Shown here in pieces: positions 36,157-44,576 of a DNA stretch of 64,000 nt. The position numbers were made by a program, and so were the translations under genes. Position 1 is the stretch's first letter. Each line of letters opens with the position of its first letter. The notes beneath the pieces were generated by a model. It did no database searches and was not told the DNA's origin. It saw nothing but the letters and a program-made list of their open reading frames with translations. Source of the DNA: Mucilaginibacter sp. (lineage in GTDB: Bacteria; Bacteroidota; Bacteroidia; Sphingobacteriales; Sphingobacteriaceae); the NCBI GenBank assembly GCA_028287895.1, contig JAQBOV010000029.1, forward strand, positions 119,685 through 183,684, given 5' to 3'.

Positions 36157-37068
36157 ATGAGCCGCTCAAAGAAAATAAAGATCATATTGCCTGTAGTAAT
36201 TATCCTGTTTTTCGGTGCTTATGCCGAACACAGGTATACCCAACAAAAATTAAACATACCCGGTCGCCTGCAGGATAAACAGATGGACGAAATATCGGGT
36301 CTATCGGCATCCGGAATAAACGAAGGCATCTATTATGTTCATAACGACAGCGGCGACACCAGTCGCTTTTTTGCCATTACCCCTGAAGGAAAAATAAGAT
36401 CCGTTATTTACTTTAAAGGAGATCCGAAAGAAGCGCTCGGCGTTAATGATTGTGAGGACATAGCCGTGGGGCCCGGCCCCATAAAAGGGAAAAGCTACGT
36501 TTATATAGGTGATATCGGCGACAACGATGCCATACGGCCATATATTACCCTTTACCGCATGGAAGAGAAAAAATCGTGGATCGGCAAGGACAGCATAATA
36601 AAAACTGATGCTGTTGCTGTACATCTTAAATACCCGGATGGCCCCCGTGATGCCGAATCGCTGATGATAGACCCCATCCAAAAGCTGATCTACATCGTTT
36701 CAAAACGTACCGATTCGGTAACGGTATACACCTCGCCTTTAAACTCTAAAGCAGGCGATACGCTAACGCTTACCAAACGTTGTAAACTTTATTTCAATGG
36801 CTTCAGGCCTTTTAAATGGATCACCGCCGGAGATATTTCAAAAGACGGCCGGCAGGTATTGTTAAAAGACTACGTAAAGGTATACTACTGGAAACGCAGC
36901 AATAATGAGCCCCTGTGGCAAACTATGCAAAGCAGACCCAAAGAGTTGCCTTACCAGCAGGAAAAACAAGGCGAAGCAATCGGTTTTACCCCCGACGGCA
37001 AAGGATACTATACCACCAGCGAAGGCGTTTTTGCGCCTATTTACTATTATACCGTTCCGGATAAATAA
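36157..37068 (+). CDS. Hypothetical beta-propeller-like protein with N-terminal membrane anchor
   Basis: MDEISGLSAS...YYVHNDSGD..FFAITPEGKI; VNDCEDIAVGP; KSYVYIGDIGDN. Confidence 0.75.
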   Translation: MSRSKKIKIILPVVIILFFGAYAEHRYTQQKLNIPGRLQDKQMDEISGLSASGINEGIYYVHNDSGDTSRFFAITPEGKIRSVIYFKGDPKEALGVNDCEDIAVGPGPIKGKSYVYIGDIGDNDAIRPYITLYRMEEKKSWIGKDSIIKTDAVAVHLKYPDGPRDAESLMIDPIQKLIYIVSKRTDSVTVYTSPLNSKAGDTLTLTKRCKLYFNGFRPFKWITAGDISKDGRQVLLKDYVKVYYWKRSNNEPLWQTMQSRPKELPYQQEKQGEAIGFTPDGKGYYTTSEGVFAPIYYYTVPDK

Positions 37069-37097
37069 TACAGAAAGCTCTGATTTTACCAGCCGCC

Positions 37098-38351
37098 CTA
37101 CTGAAATCTGCCCGGCGAAAACACATCGATATTCATCGTTGGTTTGCCGCCATTCAATACATCGTTGATGAGCCGGCCCGTGGCCGGTCCCAGGCTCAGG
37201 CCGATCATCGCATGACCTGTAGCGATGGCCAGGTTATTATATTTACCTGACAAGCCGATATAAGGCATACCATCAGGTGAGACCGGGCGGAAGCCAAACC
37301 AGATATCTTTTTTCTGCGGCACTTCGGGTTTAAAGTTGGGAAAGTATTTAGGCACTGATTCAACGATACCTTTCACACGGTTCATATTAACCTGGCCGTT
37401 TATCTTTCCTATCTCCATGGTACCGCCATAGCGTATGCTGCCGTTCATCGGGGTGACGGCGACCCTCGCTTCGCACAATATCGATGGGATGGTCATCCGT
37501 TTGGCATCATCCTGCCCCACCATGAATGAATAACCCTTACCCGGCATCAGCGGAACACGCAAACCAGCCAGCCGGGCGATTGCAGGCGACCAGGCGCCAG
37601 CGGCTACTACATACGCATCACCCTTAAATTCTTTATCATCACTGCTTACCGAGGTAATTTTATTGGTGTCATGCGCTATTTTAACGATCTCTGTATTGCG
37701 GTGAATGGTTACCCCTTCAGCTGCTGCCAGGTATTTAACCAGGCCAGCCATCAGGCTGTTAGGATGCAAATGCGCATCACAATGATAGTGTACAGCTCCC
37801 AGAATATCCATCTCGACGCCGGGCTGCAGTTTACGGCATTCCCCAGGACTCAGGTATTGTGCATCAAGACCCAGGTTGGTTGCTTTTTCGGCAAGGTGCT
37901 GTTCCTCTTGTTCCGCTTTCGGACTTTTAAAAAGCATCAGGATGCCTTTATCTTGCAACCCAAAATCGATACCGGAATCTTTTTCAAATTCCCTATACAG
38001 CTTTTTGCTTAAAATGGAAATATCCCGCAAGGCCCCTGCCGAATGCTCCACATGCTTTTTAGTGGCACTTTTCAGAAATTTGAGCCCCCAGCCAACGAGC
38101 CCCGGATCAAGCGAAGGCTTTACATAAAAAGGGCTTCTACTGTTAAACATCCAGCGGATGCCCTGCTCGACCATGCCGGGTGCGGCCAGGGGCACAAAAT
38201 GGCTTGGCGTGATCATACCCGCATTGCCGTATGAACAATTATCCGACAGGTCGCCCCGGTCAATTATCTCCACTTCCCAACCCGATTTATGCAGATAGTA
38301 TGCCGAGAACAGCCCGATTATACCTCCGCCAATTATAATTGTTTTACTCAT
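37098..38351 (-). CDS. FAD-dependent D-amino-acid/D-hydroxyproline dehydrogenase
   Basis: SKTIIIGGGIIGLFSAYYLHKSGWEVEIID Rossmann motif; next to hydroxyproline epimerase; start adjusted to MSKTI at 38351. Confidence 0.88.
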   Translation of the reverse strand: MSKTIIIGGGIIGLFSAYYLHKSGWEVEIIDRGDLSDNCSYGNAGMITPSHFVPLAAPGMVEQGIRWMFNSRSPFYVKPSLDPGLVGWGLKFLKSATKKHVEHSAGALRDISILSKKLYREFEKDSGIDFGLQDKGILMLFKSPKAEQEEQHLAEKATNLGLDAQYLSPGECRKLQPGVEMDILGAVHYHCDAHLHPNSLMAGLVKYLAAAEGVTIHRNTEIVKIAHDTNKITSVSSDDKEFKGDAYVVAAGAWSPAIARLAGLRVPLMPGKGYSFMVGQDDAKRMTIPSILCEARVAVTPMNGSIRYGGTMEIGKINGQVNMNRVKGIVESVPKYFPNFKPEVPQKKDIWFGFRPVSPDGMPYIGLSGKYNNLAIATGHAMIGLSLGPATGRLINDVLNGGKPTMNIDVFSPGRFQ

Positions 38352-38356
38352 AAACC

Positions 38357-38464
38357 AAGCCCTCTGCAAATCTCCCCCCGGTGGGGGAGACTTGGTATTT
38401 TTTTAATTTATTATACATTTATCATTCATTTAAAGCCCGCCCTACCACGGGTTGAGGGGGCTTA
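38357..38464 (-). repeat. Dispersed palindromic spacer repeat copy A
   Basis: aagccctc...gagggggctta; inner stem tctccccc/gggggaga (38371-38378/38383-38390); core catttatcattc. Confidence 0.75.
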
Positions 38465-39463
38465 TATCACCTGGAACCCATAGGCGTAAGGATCTTCATC
38501 ATCAATTTTTATGGTATTATAGCCATACACCCGTGCCCAGCCTTCAATGCTGGGTATGATTGCCGGTGTATCACCTATTTTCACCTCCTGTTCCACCCTG
38601 CCGGTAAACTGGCTGCCTATGATACTTTCATGTATGAATAGATCGCCTTTTTTTAGCTTCCCTTTAGCGTGCCATTGGGCCATCCGTGCAGATGTGCCCG
38701 TTCCGCAGGGAGAACGGTCAATCGCTTTATCACCATAAAAAACAGCGTTGCGCGCCGTTGCTTCAGCAGACAGTGTTTTCCCGGTCCAAAGAATATGCGT
38801 ACAGGTATTGATAGTTGGATTTTCAGGATGAACGAAAGTATACTGGTCATTAATTCTGCTCCTTATCACCCTGCTCCATGATATCAACTGATCAGCATTA
38901 TAATTTTCCAGTCCCTTAAAGTTGGGCTGGGGATCAACAATGGCATAAAAGTTCCCCCCGTAGCTCACATCAAAGGTCAATATCCCCAGGTCGGGACATT
39001 CTACATCGAGGTTTTCGGCAGCAAGATAAGCGGGTACGTTAGTCAGTTTAACTGATTTTACTTTACTTCCCTCCTGCTGGTATTCTACTAATACCAAGCC
39101 TGCAGGTGCTTCCATCCGCACGATGCCCGGTGTTTTTGGGATGATCAGCCCGTGCTCAATTGCTATAGTGATGGTGCCGATGGTGCCATGCCCGCACATC
39201 GGCAAACAGCCGCTGGTCTCGATAAACAAAACAGCCACATCATTTGCCGGATCATGAGCGGGATACAAAATACTGCCCGACATCATATCGTGGCCTCTGG
39301 GTTCAAACATCAGGCCCTTGCGTATCCAGTCATATTCTTTTAAAAAATGCTGGCGCTTTTCGCTCATGTTACCGCCTGTCAAATTGGGGCCTCCGCCTGC
39401 TACTAACCTTACCGGGTTGCCGCAGGTATGGGCATCTATACAAAAAAAGGTTTTACTCGCCAT
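38462..39463 (-). CDS. 4-hydroxyproline epimerase (proline racemase superfamily)
   Basis: Both catalytic Cys contexts present: LPMCGHGTIGT and DRSPCGTGTSARMA. Confidence 0.92.
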   Translation of the reverse strand: MASKTFFCIDAHTCGNPVRLVAGGGPNLTGGNMSEKRQHFLKEYDWIRKGLMFEPRGHDMMSGSILYPAHDPANDVAVLFIETSGCLPMCGHGTIGTITIAIEHGLIIPKTPGIVRMEAPAGLVLVEYQQEGSKVKSVKLTNVPAYLAAENLDVECPDLGILTFDVSYGGNFYAIVDPQPNFKGLENYNADQLISWSRVIRSRINDQYTFVHPENPTINTCTHILWTGKTLSAEATARNAVFYGDKAIDRSPCGTGTSARMAQWHAKGKLKKGDLFIHESIIGSQFTGRVEQEVKIGDTPAIIPSIEGWARVYGYNTIKIDDEDPYAYGFQVI

Positions 39464-39586
39464 TATTTTTAGTTTTAAGTTTTGAGCCAGGCGCAGTTCA
39501 TACTCAAAATCCGCGACTCAATTAGTTTCGAGTATTGAGTTTTAATTGAAGCATACATTCTTACTCAGAACTCGGCGTACCCATCA

Positions 39587-41167
39587 CTACGCTTTACTCC
39601 ATTTATTGTTCACCAAACGCCATATCTCCAGCGGGTTGTCATCTTTTAATTCATCCGGCAATAGGTCATTGCTCCAGTTCTGCCAGCTCACAGGACGCAC
39701 AAAGCGTTTGATGGCTCCTGTACCTACCGAGGTAAAGCGGCTATCCGATGTTGCCGGGAAAGGACCGCCGTGCTGCATGGCCTGAACCACCTCGACACCG
39801 GTGGGCACATTATTTAAGATCACACGTCCCGCTATACCGGTAAGGCTTTGGATAAGCGGTTTATATTTCACCAGGTCCGATTCATCTGCTACGATGCTTG
39901 CTGTTAACTGTCCATGCAAAGCACTAACAATCTGCGGCAATTCAAGCTCATAATCAGCGGTCACCAGTAAGGAATATGGGCCGAATACCTCTTGTTTGAG
40001 TTTGGCATTGACCAGGAACGAGGATGCGCTCACCTCTGCTACCAATGGCAATGCCTGACTGGATTTATCTTTATTCAGATTACCCGATCTGCCGATAACC
40101 GACACCCCCTGCTCCTGCAGCATTTCTTCGGACACTTGTGAATAATTTTTGCAGATACCCGGAGTAAGCATAGTTGATGAACCAAGCTTTTCAATGGCTT
40201 CATTCAGGGCTTTCTTGAATTTCTCTAATCCGGCCGACTTCAGGGCGATCAATAAACCCGGATTGGTACAAAATTGCCCCCCGCCCAAAGTGATGGAAGC
40301 CGCATATTGCTCCGCAATTTGCGCATAGCGGTTTTCCAGTGCCTCAGGCAGTAATATGACCGGGTTGATACTGCCCATTTCGGCAAATACCGGGATAGGC
40401 TCATCACGCTGCTGTGCCATTTTCAGCAGCGACATTCCGCCTTTATAGGAACCTGTAAAAGTGACGATCTTTGTTTTAGGATGTTTTACCAGGGCCTCTG
40501 CTACCGTATAACCATCATCATACAGGATAGAAAATACCCCTTCAGGAAGATCGTATTTTTTGGCAGCTTTTTTAATGGCCTCTGCAGCCAGCGCGCTTGT
40601 GCCCGGATGTGCCGGATGTGCCTTTACCACAACCGGACAACCGGCCGCTAGTGCCGAAGCAGTATCGCCGCCGGCAACAGAAAATGCCAGCGGGAAATTA
40701 CTTGCCCCGAATACCACTACCGGCCCTACAGGAATATGCATTTTACGGATATCCGCTCGTGCGGCAGGCTGACGATCAGGTAAAGCGTTATCGATCACCG
40801 CTTCCACCCATGAGCCTTCTTCTACCAAATCTGCAAACATATTTAGCTGAGCTGCTGTCCGTCCGCGCTCGCCTTGTAAACGAGCCAGTGGTAAACCACT
40901 CTCGCTCATGGCGCGTTCAATTAACTCATCACCTATGGCTAATATTTCTTGGGCAATGCTGCGCAGGAAGGCTGCCTTTGTTTTTTTATCGGTATAACGA
41001 TAAATGGCAGCTGCTTTTTCAGCAAGGTTTAATGCAGCGTCTACCTCGTTCAATCCTGCTGCCGAGAATTCACCTTCAAGTTCAGCACCCGAACAGGGGT
41101 CGATCGCCTTAAAGGCTTTGCCACCGGCGGCCATATACTGATATCCTATTAAATTTCCTGTTTCCAT
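39587..41167 (-). CDS. NADP-type aldehyde dehydrogenase, alpha-ketoglutarate semialdehyde dehydrogenase-like
   Basis: VFGASNFPLAFSVAGGDTASALAAGCPVVVKAHPAHPGTS; GGGQFCTNPGL catalytic Cys. Confidence 0.9.
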   Translation of the reverse strand: METGNLIGYQYMAAGGKAFKAIDPCSGAELEGEFSAAGLNEVDAALNLAEKAAAIYRYTDKKTKAAFLRSIAQEILAIGDELIERAMSESGLPLARLQGERGRTAAQLNMFADLVEEGSWVEAVIDNALPDRQPAARADIRKMHIPVGPVVVFGASNFPLAFSVAGGDTASALAAGCPVVVKAHPAHPGTSALAAEAIKKAAKKYDLPEGVFSILYDDGYTVAEALVKHPKTKIVTFTGSYKGGMSLLKMAQQRDEPIPVFAEMGSINPVILLPEALENRYAQIAEQYAASITLGGGQFCTNPGLLIALKSAGLEKFKKALNEAIEKLGSSTMLTPGICKNYSQVSEEMLQEQGVSVIGRSGNLNKDKSSQALPLVAEVSASSFLVNAKLKQEVFGPYSLLVTADYELELPQIVSALHGQLTASIVADESDLVKYKPLIQSLTGIAGRVILNNVPTGVEVVQAMQHGGPFPATSDSRFTSVGTGAIKRFVRPVSWQNWSNDLLPDELKDDNPLEIWRLVNNKWSKA

Positions 41168-41218
41168 AATCTCTGGGCTGAATCCTTGCCTCTTGTTAGT
41201 GTGCTGTGTAGTTCTTCA

Positions 41219-41260
41219 CCACGAAGGTCATTAAGTTTTTTCACAAAGAGCATTAAGTTA
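41219..41260. repeat. Decayed ACCACRRAGGNCAYTAAG..TTTTCACRAAG repeat, second copy
   Basis: accacgaaggtcattaagttttttcacaaagagc vs accacagagggcactaagattttcacgaagaac at ~9337. Confidence 0.5.
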
Positions 41261-41265
41261 TCAAT

Positions 41266-42207
41266 TCAATATGCGGTTTCCAATTGACTCAGCCTGCCCC
41301 AGCTGCCTTCAGGCAATGCCGGACGTGCTGTTAGTGCATCATTGATGATCTTTAATACCCGCTCACGCTCGGCACCCTGTATGGTTAAACGCGGCGCACG
41401 TACATGCTCTGTGCCGATGCCTGTTGCCACTTCGGCCAGTTTGATATACTGCACCAGTTTTGGATGGATATCCAGCTCCAGCACCGGCAAAAACCAGCGA
41501 TAGATAGTTAAAGCCTCACTGATCCTGTTTGCTTTTACCAGGCGATAAATAGCAACCGTTTCTTTAGGAAAGGCATCCACTAAACCGGCTACCCAACCAT
41601 CGGCACCCATTACCAGGCTTTCCATAGCCAGCGGATCAACACCGGTCATGATCTTGAATCTGCCACCAAAGCGGTTGATCATACGGGTAACGTTGGATAC
41701 ATCCCTGGTTGATTCTTTTACGGCTTGAATATTATCATACTTTGCCAGTTGTTCAAACATGTCCAGCGTCACCTCGATCTTATAATCAACCGGGTTATTG
41801 TAGATCATGATCGGCAGCGGCGTACTTTCAGCCACTGCAGTTAAAAAGGCCACCGTTTCCTGATCGTCGGCTTTATAACGCATCGGCGGCAATAGCATTA
41901 AACCGCTTGCGCCATAATCCAAAGCCTTTTTCGCGCAGGCTACGGCGGCTTTGGTGGCTTGCTCGGCTATGTTGAGCAATACAGGAACTTTCCCGTCTAC
42001 AAGCCGGGCGGTATGTTTCAGCAAAGCAAACTTTTCCTCATCGCTCAGCACACTGGCTTCGCCTAATGATCCGCCTAAAATCAAGCCATCAACACCGGCT
42101 TCCAACTGCGCGCTGATATTATAGTCAAACGCCCTGAAATCAAGCTCATCATTATCAGTAAACTTGGTTGTAACTGCGGGGAAAACCCCTTTCCATGTAA
42201 ATTTCAT
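41266..42207 (-). CDS. DapA/DHDPS-family lyase, probable 1-pyrroline-4-hydroxy-2-carboxylate deaminase
   Basis: GLILGGSLGEASVLSDEEK, IMIYNNPVDYK, QAVKESTRDVSN Schiff-base Lys; context. Confidence 0.87.
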   Translation of the reverse strand: MKFTWKGVFPAVTTKFTDNDELDFRAFDYNISAQLEAGVDGLILGGSLGEASVLSDEEKFALLKHTARLVDGKVPVLLNIAEQATKAAVACAKKALDYGASGLMLLPPMRYKADDQETVAFLTAVAESTPLPIMIYNNPVDYKIEVTLDMFEQLAKYDNIQAVKESTRDVSNVTRMINRFGGRFKIMTGVDPLAMESLVMGADGWVAGLVDAFPKETVAIYRLVKANRISEALTIYRWFLPVLELDIHPKLVQYIKLAEVATGIGTEHVRAPRLTIQGAERERVLKIINDALTARPALPEGSWGRLSQLETAY

Positions 42208-42329
42208 AAGCCCTTAGCCCCCTGTAAATCTCCCCACGGCAGGGGAGACTTTTATTTTTATTTTGAATGATAAATGAATTACTCTTTTTATAAAGCCCTG
42301 CCTGGCGGGGCAGGGTCCGGCGGGGCTTA
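42208..42329 (-). repeat. Dispersed palindromic spacer repeat copy B
   Basis: agccccctgtaaatctccccacggcaggggaga...gaatgataaatg...ccctgcctggcggggcaggg...cggggctta. Confidence 0.78.
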
Positions 42330-44546
42330 CTTCGACACTCTTACCAACACTACCCCATGCGGTGGTACTTTCGTTACAAATTCCCCTGCTGCGGTGATGA
42401 GGTATTTTTGCTGCCATACATCACGCACTTTGGTATATCCGCCCAAACCGGCATCCGCTTTATTCAGTTTAATGAGCTGATACTTATCCGAAGTATTGAA
42501 TATCCCTACCGCCTTGCTGCCATCTTCCAATTCCTTTGTCCAAACCTGGTAATCGTCCTTCTTAGCAGTCTGCCTCGCTTCCCTGCCCAAAGCATCCTGG
42601 TCGATTGCCAGCACTTCATCGTTGGTCAGCAGGCTTAGCGTGAAGGGATCCAGGTGGCCCATATCACAGCCGATCAATAACGGCGATGACAGTAAACTCC
42701 ACAAACTGATGTGGGTATATTGTTCGTCGGGTGTCAGCCGGGTATTGTGCTGACTATCGCCCCAGCCGACTTTGCCAACCACCAGCATGTCAGGATCATT
42801 GAAATGACCTGGTTTTGCACCTTCTGCTGTTTTGTCCTGACTGAAGCCTATAGTCGACATGCTTTTCCAGGTATCTTCAATATCCCCCGTAGTGCGCCAG
42901 CTATTGCCGCCAACCTGGCCGCCCCAATTCCAAACATCCCCCATCCCATACTGGCAAAAGCTGAACAGGATATCCCTGTGAACTTTATCCAATGAGGCAC
43001 GCATCAGCTGGTAGGGCTTTTTCATGTCGTCCAGTGTTGGCCTTGAGGAGGTCACCTCCGAGTAAGAGCACCAATCGTATTTCAGGTAATCTATACCCCA
43101 GTCACCATAGGTCTTGGCGTCCTGGCCCTCGTGCTGCCAGCTTCCCAAGTAACCGCCGCAAGTTTTTGGACCGGGAGATGAGTAAATCCCCATCCTTAAG
43201 CCCAGGCTGTGCACATAATCTGTCAGACCCTTCATATCCGGGAATTTTGCGTTTGTCAGAATCTCGCCATTTGCATTGCGATTTGCCGCCTCCCAGCCGT
43301 CGTCAATGTTAATGTACATCCAGCCATGTGCGCTTAACTTATCTGCCATGGCATTGGCCGATGTGCGTACTTTTTGATCATTCACCGTTAAACCCCAGGC
43401 GTTCCAGCTGTTCCAGCCCAAAGCAGGTGTCAGACCAATCAGCTCGCCGATTTTAATGGTAAATTTTTTGGTACTGCTGCCCAGTTTATTGCTCACCGTG
43501 AATGCTACGGCGTAGTCACCTTTAGTATCCGCCACCCCGGAAATAATGCCCGTTGCAGCATCCAAAGTTAACCCCGATGGCAGGCCATCAGCCTTATACA
43601 CTAGCGGCTTTTGCCCTGTGGCAGGTATTCTGTACAGGAACGGATTACCCGGACGTTCCCCAAAAACATCCGGCCCATTAATCCGCGGTTTTGCCTTTAC
43701 GTAAGGCGTCAAAATATAGGGTGTACCCTCAGTTTTGCTGATCTGCTTACCCGAATGTTCATCGGTAAAAGTGTAAGTGATCCGGTATGATTTCTTGTCG
43801 AGCCTGGCTATGGTAAACGTATAAGTAAAAGGGCGGTGCGCCGTAAAGTTCGCCGGGTTTGTTTTCTGGTAAACGATGGTATCCGTTTCAGGGTCTGTCA
43901 CTTTAAAACTCAGCCTGCCCGCATAATTGTAGTTCCCGCCGGTGGCTTTCAGTTTGATGGCTTTGCCCAGGCTTTTTTCGCCGTAATAAAAATCACCATC
44001 GGTGCTGATCGTCACATTGTCCATCACGTCCGTCATTTTGATGTCGAACTTATCGCCATAAACGCCGCCATTGCCTCCGGTATCGAATAGGCGTACAGCG
44101 ATCACATTTTCTTCGTCCCAATGCAATGCCGGATCATTCACGGATACCGAAAAAGAGCCCGGCCCGTACAGACCTGACTTGATATCTCCTGTTTTCCAAT
44201 TTTTGTATACCAGTTTGCCGTTTAGATACACTTCGCCGCCATCATCCAAATAGCCGAGGTCGAAATGAAGGCTGTCTTTCAAAAATGCTTTTTCTTTCAG
44301 TGATGACGGGATAAGCTGATGCACCCGGTACCAGCCAAAACCGTCTGTTTGGGGGTATCCCTGCTGTTCCCAGGTTTTGCTGACGTCGGCCGTTTTCCAA
44401 CCGCTATCATTATACGGTGGCAATGCCCATGCGCTTGAGTCGCCTATGCGGAATTTCCAGCCATGTGCCAGGTTAATTTCCTGTGCCGACACCGTTAAAA
44501 AGGGCGCAGCCAGGCAGATGATCAGCATGTAGATTTTTGTTCTCAT
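42327..44546 (-). CDS. Alpha-galactosidase GH27 with N-terminal jelly-roll and Ig-like domain, exported
   Basis: LTPALGWNSWNAWG, MYINIDDGWE, GIDYLKYDWCSY, GHFNDPDMLVVG; signal peptide. Confidence 0.92.
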   Translation of the reverse strand: MRTKIYMLIICLAAPFLTVSAQEINLAHGWKFRIGDSSAWALPPYNDSGWKTADVSKTWEQQGYPQTDGFGWYRVHQLIPSSLKEKAFLKDSLHFDLGYLDDGGEVYLNGKLVYKNWKTGDIKSGLYGPGSFSVSVNDPALHWDEENVIAVRLFDTGGNGGVYGDKFDIKMTDVMDNVTISTDGDFYYGEKSLGKAIKLKATGGNYNYAGRLSFKVTDPETDTIVYQKTNPANFTAHRPFTYTFTIARLDKKSYRITYTFTDEHSGKQISKTEGTPYILTPYVKAKPRINGPDVFGERPGNPFLYRIPATGQKPLVYKADGLPSGLTLDAATGIISGVADTKGDYAVAFTVSNKLGSSTKKFTIKIGELIGLTPALGWNSWNAWGLTVNDQKVRTSANAMADKLSAHGWMYINIDDGWEAANRNANGEILTNAKFPDMKGLTDYVHSLGLRMGIYSSPGPKTCGGYLGSWQHEGQDAKTYGDWGIDYLKYDWCSYSEVTSSRPTLDDMKKPYQLMRASLDKVHRDILFSFCQYGMGDVWNWGGQVGGNSWRTTGDIEDTWKSMSTIGFSQDKTAEGAKPGHFNDPDMLVVGKVGWGDSQHNTRLTPDEQYTHISLWSLLSSPLLIGCDMGHLDPFTLSLLTNDEVLAIDQDALGREARQTAKKDDYQVWTKELEDGSKAVGIFNTSDKYQLIKLNKADAGLGGYTKVRDVWQQKYLITAAGEFVTKVPPHGVVLVRVSK

Positions 44547-44576
44547 TTTGGTTTATGTTGGTTTATATTGCTTCGC

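Noticed and set aside
40597-41112. 171-aa + strand ORF
   Set aside because: Antisense to the well-supported aldehyde dehydrogenase; low-complexity shadow frame with no domain.
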